A stretch of DNA of 64,000 nt, taken from Brachypterus glaber. Lineage: Eukaryota; Arthropoda; Insecta; Coleoptera; Kateretidae. A model generated the notes under the pieces. It was not told the DNA's origin. It saw only the letters and a program-made list of their open reading frames with translations, and did not search any database. Positions 1 to 12,186 of this stretch are shown here, piece by piece. The DNA lies in NCBI GenBank assembly GCA_958510825.1, contig OY294049.1, positions 29,521,415-29,585,414 on the forward strand. Direction: 5' to 3'. How positions within the stretch are numbered: the first letter of the stretch is position 1; every line of letters starts with the position of its first letter. The position numbers and the translations under genes were made by a program.

Positions 1-703
1 CCTGTTAGTTTTTCACCGGGTGATTTGCGTAAGGGGTGTCCGCTATCTTGAATTTTAGGGGTGAGTTGCTTAATATGCATCTTACAATAAAAATTAATAT
101 AACCAATTTTGTAAAGAAGGATATTTCCAACAATTTTTGTTTTGATAATTTTTTTAATATATTATTAATAACAATCGAGTTAATTCAAAAATAGCCATGT
201 TGAAGGTGAAATTGTTTTTTTTTCCATTTTTCATCCAAATTATTCATCGAAGAAGCAAACTTGTAGCTCTTGAAATTCTTTATATGTTTTATGTATTACG
301 AATTTTCATAGGTACGGTTACAGAGGGCGCAACTCGACTTTCAGCACCCCTGTAACTGTAACAAAATACTTATGAAAATTCGTAATACATAGAACTTATA
401 GAGAATTTCAAGAGCTACAAGTTTGCTTATAACCTACCTTTTATCCTACGATAAATAATTTGGCTAAAAATCAAAAAATACAATTTCACCCCCAACATGG
501 CCATTTTTGAATATTTATAACTCGATTGTTAACATATTAAAAAAATTATTTAAACAAAAATTGTTGGAAATTTTCTTCTTAACAAAATTGGTTATATGCA
601 TTTTTATCGTAACATGCATATTTAGCGAGATAACCGCAATCACCCCTTAAAATCAGGATAGCGGACACCCCTTACGCAAATCATCCGGTGAAAAACTAAC
701 AGG
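1..703. mobile_element. Foldback element 1, ~0.7 kb, two long inverted arms
   Basis: The first ~345 bases reappear as their reverse complement in bases ~360-703, with scattered mismatches and small indels. The outer ends read CCTGTTAGTTTTTCACC at base 1 and GGTGAAAAACTAACAGG at 703. The short unpaired centre (~310-360) is the most GC-rich part. No ORF of note is present. This is a non-autonomous foldback or MITE-like element. Its left end coincides with the window edge, so the left target duplication cannot be seen. Confidence 0.8.
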
Positions 704-833
704 AGTGTCTTGTAACTATCCAAAACTTAAAACCCTTTAAAATATCAGCTCGTGTACATTTATTGCAATTTAACATAGGAATTTCTCGTTATTTGACTGG
801 ACTATGTTTAAATAGTCACCATAAGCTAATATT

Positions 834-3265
834 TCAAAGAACCCCGCACAAAACCCCGTGTTTTTGGCCTTCGGCTAAATTTGCTGGAAATTATATATTT
901 TATTAACCTTCATGTCCTTAGTAATTGACCAAAATTTCAGCTTAATTGTATGTACAGTTTTTAAGATATGGAGCTTTAAAGTTGGTGATTTAGAATTCAG
1001 GAAAATTTTACACCTGTTAAAATTTTGTGCTTTTTTAATGTCAGTTTTTTATGTATGATTAAAATTAATATTGCAAATTGAAGGTGTTTATATGCTTTAT
1101 TTAAATGTGTTATAATATTGGTCACATAGTGTTTCCATTTTCCGTGGCAACAGCTTAAAATAGGCGATATAATAAATATTAAAAATGCTAATTATTAATT
1201 TTGATTTAATATTAAAAAACAGAAAATCTAACGGCTAGAATTTCATAAGTTTTATGTATTTTATAGTTTTTGAGTTACTGAATAAAAATAATTGAAAGCG
1301 AAGCTTATTAGAGTACTCAAAGTCCTTCTGTTTGGCATGATGGGGGTAAACCACATCAAAATAAATTAATTTGATTCAATCATCTATAAGTTTTAAATTC
1401 TCGGTAAATCTTACAAATAAATAGAATTTTAGAAAATGCATTGCTAAAGTAAAGTAGGTAAACCAACTAAAGAGCCTACATTGGCATAGTGGAGCAAAGG
1501 GCATGAAACGTTAAACTGTTATAAAATTACTTATTTCTGTGTTTAAGATAATCGCTTGCAATGGAGGGAGTTTAACCAAGTTAACCAGGTTCTCAAAAGT
1601 AATTTAAGCTTAGTAGGAAAAGGGGTACCTATAGATAGGCTAATTACTTAAATGTTTAAAAGGCAATAAAAATAGGAATCTAAAAGGTAATAAAAAACTA
1701 GTTAATTGCTTCACCTTTGTGCGCTGTATCTTAATAAAATTAGTTTTAATATAATTTGGTAATAAGGAATATCCGATCTTCAGATTCAATGGTTTATTGG
1801 TTTGAGGAATATATTTTGCAACTATAGGTATTCCATCTCTTCCTGTAGGAAGTCTTATACCCTGGATTTTATCTTTCGCCTATCCAGTTTCTATCCAGGT
1901 AATTCTTGATTAACATAGTTCAATATGAAATAAAAATGTGTAAAAAAAATATTTACTTGGTACTTCAGGTAAAGTCTGTTTATTTTTGAGAAAATTGTAA
2001 GTTTAAATTATCACCCTGAGAAAAATTATTTTTAGTTTTGAGCAAGTGTATAAAAGTTAAAATATATTTTCTTTTATTAATAATTAATTTTAATTGATTA
2101 ATTAAACTTTATTATTATATAAAGTAGTATTTTAATAATAATACCTTAATCTTTATAAAACCATGGAAATAAATATGTTACCTATAATAAGAACCTATTT
2201 AGGTGTACATACATTATTCACTGTCAGAGTATATATAAAAATGGCATTTCGACGAAATATATCATGCTATGTATGCCAAATTCACCCTAATCCTAGGCAA
2301 ATGGCAATAAATAACTTAATAAAACCTTTACGTTTTATACCGTTTTCCCGCTACGCCAATGTAGGGCCGCTTTGGTTGGTTTACCTAGTTTACTTTAGCA
2401 ATACCTTTTCTAAAATACCATTTATTTGTAAGATTTATCGAGAATTTAAAACTTTTAGCTGATTAAATCGAGTTAAACTATTTTTATGTGGTTTAGCCCA
2501 ATCATGCCCAAACAGAAGGACTTTAAGTACTCGAATAAGCTTCGCTTTCAATTATTTCAGATTCCTATATTTATTGCCTTTTAAACGTTTAAGTAATTAG
2601 CCTATCTATAGATACCCCTTTTCCTACCACGCTTAAATTACTTTTGAGAACCTGGTTAACTTAGTTTAACTCCCTCCATTCCAAGCCATACTGCGGTTAT
2701 CTTAAACACAGAAATAAGTAATTTTATAACAGTTCAACGTTTCATTCCATTTGCTCCACTATGCCAATGTAGGCTCTTTAGTTGGTTTACCTACATTACT
2801 TTAGCAATACCTTTGCTAAAATTCCATTTGTAAGATTTACTGAGAATTTACAACTTTTAGCTGATTGAATTGAGTTAATTTATTTTGATGTGGTTTACCC
2901 CCATCATGCCCAAACAAAAGGACTTAGAGTACTCTAATAAACTTCGCTTCCAATTCTTTTTATTCAGTAACTCTGTGGCCAATGTTATAACACATTTAAA
3001 TAAAGCATATAAACACCTTTAATTTGCACCATTGAATTTAATCATACGTAAAAAACTAACATTTAAAAAGCACAAAATTTTAAAAGGTGTAAAATTTTCC
3101 TGAATTCTAAATTACCAATTTTAAAGCTCGATATCTCGAAAACTGTACATATAATTAAGCTAAAATTTTGGTCAATTACTAAGGACATGAAGGTTAATAA
3201 AATATATAATTTCTAGCAAATTTAGCCGAAGGCCAAAAACACGGGGTTTTGTGCGAGGTTCTTTC
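834..3265. mobile_element. Foldback element 2, ~2.4 kb nested palindrome
   Basis: Outer arms at about 834-1110 and 2990-3265 are reverse complements and share AACCCCG and CGGGGTT ends plus a long conserved stretch. An inner pair at ~1240-1740 and ~2570-2960 is also inverted. A further degenerate piece of the inner arm recurs at ~2340-2560. The 2163-2462 ORF lies in the AT-rich loop and resembles nothing known. Non-autonomous; superfamily not assignable. Confidence 0.75.
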
Positions 3266-3658
3266 AAGTCTTCAAAAGTCAATACGATGAAAAGTTTTAA
3301 AAAAAATACCGACATGCATGTCGCCGAACACGAACACATAAGATTTTCCCCTACCAAAAATCGCTCAACGCGCCTAAAGAAGTTTTCACTTCAAAAACAT
3401 ATTAAATGGGATCAAAAGCATTTCTAAATCCAACACCAAAACACACCTCTTAACTCACCCCCTTGGAACCACCCCAAACTTTTTTTTAAATAGCACCCGC
3501 ATAGTTTTTTTATTGATTTTGAAAGCACTGTAAATTATGAATTTAGTGTATTACACTTTGTATAGACCTTAAGGGGAAGTAGCTTAAAATAAAAAAAAGT
3601 TATTATTGGAAAAAATTGATTTATTTTTTTTTTAATTTTTTTCAAAAAATAAGTTTTG
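3266..3658. other. Gene-free AT-rich spacer
   Basis: Low-complexity, T- and A-rich sequence between two foldback elements. No coding signal or recognisable repeat end was seen. Confidence 0.4.
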
Positions 3659-4470
3659 CTGCATTATTGAAATTTTGGTTTTAACAGTTCAGTGTTTAAT
3701 TTTTGGTTCTAGAAACGTGTAATTTTGACCATACGTTTATGGGAACTTTTTTTCTTATTTTGACCTCTAGAATACAATCTTTAAATATTTTCCTTTCCTC
3801 GAGAAACAACCTGTCTTTTCAGTAAATTATTGTGCTTTAAACCAATTTAGAATCAGACATACCCGTTAATGCGATTGAAATTGACCAAAAAATCTTTTGA
3901 ATTTTCAGGTTTAGACTATCATTATCAATGGAGAAAATGTGAAAAAGTTAGTGTTAAAAAAATGTCAGCCTGTCTGTCCGTCTGTTCGTTTGTAAACCTT
4001 TTAAGTTTTGTACGTAACAACATCAAGGTTAATATTTGGATAGAGCAAGGGGACAAAAACTAATATTTTTGTAGATAACCAGCCTATTATACTCTTCACC
4101 GCACGAAATACTGGAACAGTATGGGAGACTGTTGTACACAATTTACTTTTATATTTTTTTAAAAGCCATTTTTTAAAATATAACAACGGAACGAGTCTCT
4201 CCTGATACACCATTATTCCTACACACTATTTATTTTTTGAGAATTTAAATAATTAATCAGTTATAGAAAAATTATATTTATATTTTATTGTAATGTGATC
4301 AATGGTACAAGACCATAATGTACCATTGATCATAAACGTTATGTACCCACAAGGAAGATAATATGTATTAAAAACAAAAATTTTATAAAGAAATTTGTAT
4401 TTTATTGTTTTATTGGAAAAAGAAATAAGATTGCAATATTGTGTTAAAGTATAACCGCATTTTTATTTGT

Positions 4471-4730
4471 ATACACACTGATAAAACAGTTTATTTGTGT
4501 CAAATAAATATTTGGTTGGAGTTGGCCAATTAAATTATTTGGTTGTGACAAATAAATTTTAATTCTGTCAAATAAACTATTTTGTTCATTAATAAATCAT
4601 TTTGAAACTTAAATATTTGTTTAGATAAATTAAATATTTAACTCAATTAAAATTTGTTACAACCAAATAATTTAATTGGCCATATTCAAATAAATCCTTT
4701 TTATCAGTACGTGTGTACATACAAGAAGTT
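4471..4730. mobile_element. Hairpin MITE inside the 3 kb element
   Basis: Two arms (~4472-4580 and ~4640-4728) are inverted around an AT-rich loop. Outer ends read CACTGATAAA and TTTATCAGTACGTG. An inner block containing GGCCAATTAAATTATTTGGT is also inverted. No coding potential. Confidence 0.6.
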
Positions 4731-4797
4731 ACAATATGAAATTTATAACTTAAAATTAATAGGCAATAGGAAAATTAGGTATGTAAATGACAATGTA

Positions 4798-4862
4798 ATT
4801 AAATAAATAATAATAAATAAATAAATAATAATAAATAAATAAATAAATAAAATAAATTAAAT
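4798..4862. repeat. (AAAT)n / (AATA)n microsatellite
   Basis: About 60 bases of imperfect AAAT/AATA repeats. Confidence 0.85.
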
Positions 4863-6057
4863 TTTACTCAAAATTAGTTAACTAAATTATTAAACGTTAA
4901 AGCTAGAAAACTCTACCTTTGATCATGATGATGCGTTTTTCCAAACGTAATCTTCTCAACATTCTAGGTTATGTTTAAAACTGAAATATGGCATAACAAA
5001 TTATACAATCACCAATAAGTATTGATTCAGGTAGTATGTGATTTAAAACACAAAACACAATCGACAGCTTGTAAAAAATAAACAGTAGAACACAAAGTAG
5101 TTACTTTTTAAGCTAAAAAATTGTATTTATATTTTACTCGAAAGCAATAGCACATGGACACATGGACAACCACTCTCCCGCTGGCTTGCACTCTACTCAG
5201 TAAAGACAGGGATGTAAATAATAAAAAATGGTTTTGTTTTTTTTAACAAGTTTTTTTTTTGTTTTAAAACAACGACCTCTGTTTTTTTTTTTTAATTTAA
5301 ATACATATACAAATTTAAAACCAACGGATAACCAGGTTCTGGCACAATGGATAACCATGTCCAGGTCCTGGCAGCCAGGACCCTCAAGGTGTATTAACTA
5401 TCAGAAAAAAATCATAAAATATTCACAAAACGCTGAACGCAATAAATTAAAGATCAGATCCTAACCTAACTTATTTGCGACTTTTATCTGAGTCGAACCA
5501 AATTGAAGTTCTAAATATTAAAAAAATAATATAAATATACGAATTGTACTAATTAAACAACTAAAAGACAGTTTATTAATTAAAAAAATATTGTTGAGAA
5601 TTGGGTACAAAAAAAAACAAAAATCCCGTTTCAAAACAATATTGCAATGTTTTAATACAACGTATAAATAAAAAACCGTTTTTTAACATCCGTAGCCCTA
5701 GATCAAAAATGTTTGTTTAAAAATGTTTTTTATTAAATTCTAAACAACTTTTTTTTTTGTCTGTCTGTCCGTTCGTATGTCATATTTTTTGTGAACGACA
5801 ACTCAAAAACGGAATGACCGATGGATATGAAATTTTCAGGAAAAATCAAGGCACCACAATTAAAGTATTTTTTTTTCAAAACAAACAATCAATTTAAAAA
5901 TAAAAAAGTTATATGCGAATTTTTAGAAAACATTTACAATAATCGAAATGAATCGGTCAGTTGAAGAACAGTACTAAAATAGCCATTTTGAGATAAGATA
6001 GAAAATATTCGCAAAATTTGTAGTTTTATACATGTCACTTCATTTGCGGGACGAAAT

Positions 6058-6240
6058 ATCGCCTTTTACATTAATCAATATCGCCCATATCGCCTCAAGA
6101 TCGCCCGATATCGCCTCGTCGCATTATGCTTAAAAATAGTATAATATACGTAAATTATACTACTTTTAAGCAGAATGCGAGGGGCAAGTCACAGGAGCGG
6201 TTTTTCGGTCCTTCGAGAGGTGATATGAGGCGATATCGAT
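6058..6240. repeat. TATCGCC iteron cluster and hairpin
   Basis: At least five close variants of ATATCGCC lie at 6058-6120, and GGCGATATCG appears in reverse near 6230. Between them, ~6117-6182, is a hairpin with the arms TTTTTAAGCATAATGCGA and its near complement. It sits just inside the right arm of the surrounding element. This placement is typical of subterminal transposase-binding repeats, but that role is inferred. Confidence 0.5.
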
Positions 6241-6841
6241 ATTAGTTTTTGTCCCCTTGCTCTACCCAAATATTAACCTTGATGTTGTTACGTACAAAAC
6301 TTAAAAGGTTTACAAACGAACAGGCGGACAGAAAGGCTGACATTTTTTTAACACTAACTTTTTTCACATTTTCTCCATTGATAATGATAGTCTAAACCTG
6401 AAAATTCAAAAGATTTTTTGTCAATTTCAATTGCATTAACGGGTATGTCTGCTTCTAAATTGGTTTAAAGCACAATAATTTACTGAAAGGAAAGGAAAAT
6501 ATTTAAAGATTGTATTCTAGAGCTCAAAATAAGAAAAAAAGTTCCCATAAACGTATGGTCAAAATTACACGTTTCTAGAACCAAAAATTAAACACTGAAC
6601 TGTTAAAACCAAAATTTCAATAATGCAGGGTGATTCTACATCAGAAACTAAAAAAATGTAGGCACGCAAATCGCTTTTAAATGTACCATGGCCCTTTAAC
6701 AATTTTGGAAACCGTAACCCTCTTAGGCAGGTCGCCCACCAGAGATGCATGAGACATAAGACATGCCACATGCAGTATATATCGCAAGGAGACATAAACC
6801 GCGCTAACAATTGAAATTATATATATATATATATAAATTAT

Positions 6842-7515
6842 ATCACCCCCCTCCCTTTTAACTTTTGAACGAGTTGAGATATCGACTTCAAATTTAGAAC
6901 TCTTAAATAAGACAACTTAAACTATCTTTTAGCATATATTTGATATTTTTATCTCTTAAAATATGGGCAGGGGGCATGGGGGGACATTTTTTTAAATGGA
7001 AAGAGGGGTCGTGTGATACATCATTTTAAAGCTTATAAAATTCTCTATTTAAACTAACATTTTTAAATTTTTTAAAAATGTTTTTTAAGGTTTTGATTTT
7101 TCAATTTTTTGTGCTAAAACATTCGATTTTTTAAGTTTTTTTTATAAATTTTTATTTATGTCAACTAAAATTAGTTTAAAAGTATAATTAACATTTTTTT
7201 ATGATGAAATTAAGCATTAAGACATTAATAATACCCATTTTCAACCCCATTTTAAACCCAATTTTTTTTTTAATTTAAAAATATGGAGTTAAATGGAGAA
7301 TTTTATAAGCTTTAAAATGATGTATTACACGACCCCCCTTTCCATTTAAAAAAATGTGCCCCCATGCCCCCCTGCCCACATTTTAAGAGCTGAAAGTATT
7401 AAATATATGCTAAAAGATAGTTTAAGTTGTCTTATTTAAAAGTTCCAAATTTGAAGTCGATATCTCAACTGGTTCAAAAGTTAAGAGGGGGGGGGGTGAC
7501 TTTTGGACCGCTCTG
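6842..7515. mobile_element. Element B, copy 1: MITE with ~230 bp TIRs
   Basis: Arms at ~6842-7065 and ~7280-7510 are reverse complements. They run from a C-rich end (TATCACCCCCC) through blocks containing GAGTTGAGATATCGACTTC and GTCGTGTGATACATCATTTT. The right terminus continues to GACCGCTCTG before TA repeats; the left terminus lacks this piece and abuts an (AT)n run. A one-armed copy in the opposite orientation lies at 29,580-30,059. Non-coding. Confidence 0.75.
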
Positions 7516-7525
7516 TATGTATATA

Positions 7526-8939
7526 CAGGGCGGGCCATCTAAGACGTATAGGGATTTTTTTGGCGTTATTTCTAAAGCTATCAATTTAAAATTAAAACTA
7601 TTGATTATAGACCCAATAAGCTATTAGTCTGACTAAACAAAACTTTTATTTTGGAGTTGCTTTTATTTTGGAGTTGCGGCCACATGAAACTGAATTTCAA
7701 TCATAAAGTTTAGTTAAAAACTTGAAAATCTAATAATATTTGCTTTTTCTTTAACGTTCAATACTTTTTGTAACTAGTAACGCAATTTTTTAAACAAAAA
7801 ATCTAAATTGAAAAATTAATTATTTTAAAATTTTCTTACAGTGTATTTAAATAAAATGATTTTATTTAGTTTGCTGTGATAAAATTTTTCTAATCGTGAG
7901 TCTTTCATAAATGTCAATTTATTTTACCTATGATGTCAACTGACTTTTTCTTTCGCAATAACTATGTTCGAAATTAAAAAATAAACTTATTTTTTTGATA
8001 AATTAGTGAAAAATGGATTAAAAAATAGGAATCAGTTAAAAGTGCTTATGAATTTTATCACCAACCAGCATAATTTGAATACATGTAGTTTTTGAACGTT
8101 TTAAGAACTTTTATAAAAATAAGGTCTACACAATAAATTTATAACTAAAAACAAATAAAAAAACTAAATAGATACGTATTTGAGTTTTTATTTAAGTTAA
8201 GCAAGAAGTATAATTTAGTTCATTGTATTAGCTCCTGTATCTTTTGGCTTCCGAGACAAGTAAAACCCAAATTTAAGTAAAACTCGAGGTAAAACTGCAC
8301 CATTTTTATAAAAAATAAACATACACCAGGCTTTTCTTGCTTATTTATAATCTTTTATCACTTTCAAGTTATAATTTTAAAACTTCTCACTGTATAATAT
8401 TTTTTCGCCAAACCATGGTTTACAAACTGTGACTTCCTAATACATGCTATTATTTTATTTTTCTAAATATCTATTTATTTATTATAATTATTAAGTATTT
8501 TTCTTGTTCATAAATAAAAAACTAACATTTTCAAAATTCAATTCAAACCACTGTCAAGTGAATTGTCATTTTACAAGATTTAGTAAAGTGTCACAGCAAG
8601 CTTTATCTACTTGCGTTCAACTCATACACTTTTAGAAAATTTTAAAAATAACTATATTTTAATTTCAGTTTTTTGTCTTAAAACTAACGTTATTAGTTAT
8701 GGAAAGTATGGAACGTTAAAGAAAACGCAACAGTTTTTCAGATTTTAGAAGTTTTAACTAAAGTTTAACAATTAAATTCAGTTTCATATGACCGTAACTC
8801 CAAAACCAAAGCTAGTTAAAAAAATTTGTTTCGTCAGATTTATAGCTTATTGGGTCTATAATCAATATATCAATTTTAAATTGGTAGCTTTAGAAATAAC
8901 GCCAAAAAACGCCCTGTACGTCTTAGATGGCCCGCCCTG
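7526..8939. mobile_element. Element A, copy 1: TA-flanked ~1.4 kb palindromic element
   Basis: Starts CAGGGCGGGCCATCTAAGAC after TATATA and ends with the inverse GTCTTAGATGGCCCGCCCTG followed by TAT. The arms continue inwards for over 100 bases. TA flanks and the CAGGG terminus fit a Tc1/mariner-type non-autonomous element. No transposase ORF is visible. The second copy at 10,117 lies in reverse orientation and lacks this copy's central ~7990-8320 segment. Confidence 0.8.
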
Positions 8940-8985
8940 TATATATATATATAAACTTCTAAAATCTGAAAAACTGTTGCGTTTT

Positions 8986-10112
8986 CTGATTCTACATCAT
9001 AAAATATGACAAAAAGTTCCTATAAACATGTCTAAAAATGCGTCATAAGGGAGCTACGCCCCTTTGAAAGTGGCTAAAAAATCGGTTTTTATTTAATAAC
9101 TCAGGAACCCTTTGAGATATATCAACGAGGTTTTGCACGTTAACTAATCCTACCAAGGCCCGTTTTTATGTGTTATTTTCGTGTACTTATTTCAACCAGG
9201 GATGTGCGAAACGGGGGGGGGGGTTATCAGTTTTTTGTCCCAAACTTTTTTCTGTGTAACTTTTTTGCAATTTTATTTTTGAAATATGATTCCTCAGGTC
9301 AAAATACATAAAAAAGGTACTCTTGTTGTAATACTGTAGGATTAACTGTTTTCGAGAAAAATTCATTTGAAGGTGAAATTCCACGGTTCGAGGACGAAAA
9401 ATTAAATACTAAAATGTTGAAAACCAAAATTTTAATGATGCAGGGCGATGTATATTAAAAACTAAGAAAAAAACCTCATATACAGGTACTTACAAAAGTC
9501 TAAAAATCCTAATGGAGCTATGGTCTCCTAAATATGCACCATTTTTAAAGGGCTATGGTAACTTTAAAAACGTTTTTTCGACCTACATGTATGGAAACTT
9601 TTTTTCTTAGTTTTTGATGTAGAATTACATTGCATCATTAAAATTTTGGTTTTCGACATTTTAGTATTTAATTTTTCGTCCTCGAACCTTGAAATTTCAC
9701 CTTCAAATGAACTTTTCTCGAAAACGGTTAATCCTACAGTATTACAACAAGAGTACCTTTTTTATGTATTTTGACCTGAGGAATCATATTTCAAAAATAA
9801 AATTGCAAAAAAGTTACACAGAAAAAAGTTTCGGACAAAAAACTGATAAGGCCCCCCCGTTTCGCACACCCCTGGTTTAAATAAGTATACAAAGATGGGC
9901 CTTATTAGGATTAATTCACGTGCAAAACCTCGTTAATATATCTCAAAGGGTTCCCGAGTTATTAAATAAAAACCGATTTTTTTAGCCAATTTCAAAGGGG
10001 CGTAGCTCCCTTATGACGCATTTTTAGACATATGTTTATAGGAACTTTTTGTCATATTTTATCATGTAGAATCACCTGTTAAAATTTCCTACGCTATTTC
10101 AAATACACCCTG
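8986..10112. mobile_element. Element C, copy 1: ~1.1 kb palindrome, left end lost
   Basis: Left arm (~8986-9400) and right arm (~9660-10,112) are inverted. The right end is complete, ...AAATACACCCTG then TA. The left terminus is missing: instead of CAGGGTGTATTTG, bases 8955-8985 carry a 32-base piece identical or nearly so to the inside of element A. The arms hold mirror-image ORFs of ~65 codons (9187-9384 minus, 9689-9880 plus), which are only arm sequence. Confidence 0.75.
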
Positions 10113-10116
10113 TATA

Positions 10117-11187
10117 CAGGGCGGGCCATCTAAGACGTACAGGGCGTTTTTTGGAGTTATTTCTAAAGCTGCCAATTTAAAATTGATACTATTGGTTATA
10201 GACCCAATAAGCTATAATTCTGACTAAACAAAATTTTTTAACTCTCTTTGGTTTTGGAGTCATATGAAACTGAATTTAATTGGTAAACTTTAGTTAAAAC
10301 TTCTAAAATCTGAAAACCTGTTGCGTTTTCTTTAACGTTCCATACTTTTCATAACTAATAACGTTAGTTTTAAGACAAAAAACTGAAATTAAAAAATAGT
10401 TATTTTTAAAAAAATTTAACAGTGTACGAGTTGAACGCAAGTAGATAAAGCTTGCTGTGACACTTTACTAAATCTTGTAAAATGACAATTCACTTGTCAG
10501 TGGTTTGAATAATTTTGAAAATGTTAGTTTTTTATTTATGAACAAGAAAAATACTTAATAATTATAATAAATAAATAGATATTTAGAAAAATAAAATAAT
10601 AGCATGTATTAGGAACTTACAATTTGTAAACCATGGTTTGGCGAAAAATTATTATTCAGTGAGAAGTTTTAAAATTATAACTTGGTAGTGATAAAAGATT
10701 ATAAATAAGCAAGAAAAGCCTGGTGCAGTTAGTTTATTTTTTAATTTCGGACATAGTTATTGCGAAAGAAAAAGTCAGTTGACATCATAGGTAAAATAAA
10801 TTGACATTTATGAAAGACTCACGATTAGAAAAATTTTATCACAGCAAACTAAATAAAATCATTTTATTTAAATACACTGTAAGAAAATTTTAAAATTATT
10901 AATTTTTCAATTTAGATTTTTTGTTTAAAAAATTGAGTTACTAGTTACATAAAGCATTGAACGTTAAAGAAAAAGCAAATATTTTTAGATTTTCAAGTTT
11001 TTAACTAAACTTTATCATTGAAATTCAGTTTCATATGGCCGCAACTCCAAAATAAAAGCTAGTTAAAAAGTTTTGTTTGGTCAGACTAATAGCTTATTGG
11101 GTCTATAATCAATAGTTTTAATTTTAAATTGATAGCTTTAGAAATAACGCCAAAAAATTCCCTATACGTCTTAGATGGCCCGCCCTG
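10117..11187. mobile_element. Element A, copy 2: internally deleted, inverted relative to copy 1
   Basis: Bounded by TA and the same CAGGGCGGGCC / GGCCCGCCCTG ends as copy 1. Its left half matches the reverse complement of copy 1's right half and vice versa. It is 1,071 bp against 1,414 bp because the central ~330 bp of copy 1 (about 7990-8320) is absent. It starts two bases after the TA that ends element C copy 1. Confidence 0.8.
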
Positions 11188-11293
11188 TATATACAGCACC
11201 TCTGTATAAACATCTAATAGTTGTTTAGTTGTTTAGAAAAACAGGGTATCGGTTTAGAAAAAGAGCTATCCTTTTAGAAAAAAACAACTATTA

Positions 11294-11520
11294 AAAAGAA
11301 TTTCTGGCCAGTTAAAAGGTGTTTCTAATCCGTTTAAAGCAGTATTTTAAGAAGGGCTATCTGTTTAGAAAAAACAACTATCCGTTTAGAAGAACAGCTA
11401 TCAGTTCTGACCCGTTAAAAAGAGTTTCTGGCCAGTTAAAAGGTGTTACTAATCCGTTTAAAGCAATATGTTAAGAAGGGCTATCTGTTTAGAAAAAACA
11501 ACTATCCGTTTTTCGAAAAC
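11294..11520. repeat. Tandem repeat, 124-bp period, about two units
   Basis: The block beginning TTTCTGGCCAGTTAAAAGGT at 11,301 recurs at 11,425, giving a 124-bp period. Each unit contains GTTTAGAAAAAACAACTATC, also present as degenerate shorter copies at 11,220-11,290. No coding potential. Confidence 0.8.
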
Positions 11521-11699
11521 AGCGTCCACGAGATAATGTTGAATATTCTTGAGTGGACAGTATCTATTTACCCACGTGTGCCATACTATTAGTACTACTC
11601 ATAATCCCATAATTACTAAATCTATTATCGGTATCCAGAATTATGTCAAATAATTCCAGATAACTATATGATTAGGATCTAAAAATTATGGCGTAAAAG

Positions 11700-12175
11700 G
11701 AATATGTAAATAAAAATGCATAATATTTTTTAATATTTTATTTTTATACTAGCTAGTTGTCTTAGATAAATTATCTATCCAACACAAAACGGTAAGTTTT
11801 ATTTATTTTTACTTATTTCTTTATTTATTTATTTTTTGCAGTGTATTATATTTTAATTTATTTTAGAGTGTATTATATTTTTACAGTGTATTATAATTTA
11901 TTGTAGATAGAATTTTCAAAAATTATTTTTTTATACTATAATGGTCCCCACGGAAGGCTATTCAACTAAATTAAATTAAATGATATACATATAGATACCT
12001 TTTATTGTCCAACGGACTTGGACAAATTTTTTACGCAGCTCTATACTAAAATTTTTAAAATTTAAATAAATTTTATTTATTTCTTTATTTAAAATTTTTG
12101 CAGTGTATTATATTTTTACAGTGTGATATTGTAGCTATAATTTTCAAAAATTAGGATATGGTATTTTTTAATATT
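11700..12175. repeat. AT-rich tandem repeat related to the 26 kb array
   Basis: Degenerate units contain TTTTTAATATTTTATTTTT, GCAGTGTATTATATTTTTAC and TAGCTATAATTTTCAAAAATTA. The same words build the array at 26,044-26,510. Unit boundaries are blurred. Confidence 0.55.
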
Positions 12176-12186
12176 TTTTTTTCATG

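Larger units (their letters stand above)
3659..6629. mobile_element. ~3 kb element with ~400 bp inverted terminal arms
   Basis: Bases ~3659-4067 match the reverse complement of ~6244-6629 at high identity over ~390 bp. The arms include a run rich in ctgtctgtccgtctg, a motif seen again at ~5760. The interior has no transposase ORF. It holds a small hairpin MITE (4471-4730), an (AAAT)n tract and an iteron-like TATCGCC region (6058-6240). The small ORFs at 3869-4063 and 4001-4213 are arm sequence. The right end merges into sequence related to element C. Confidence 0.7.

Noticed and set aside
2163..2462. 99-codon ORF
   Set aside because: Lies in an AT-rich loop of a foldback and partly overlaps inverted-arm sequence; no motif.
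9187..9880. Mirror-image ~65-codon ORFs, also at 56,943-57,176
   Set aside because: They are the inverted arms of element C read outward. The frame is disrupted in copy 2 (12,835-12,985), so there is no sign of selection for protein.
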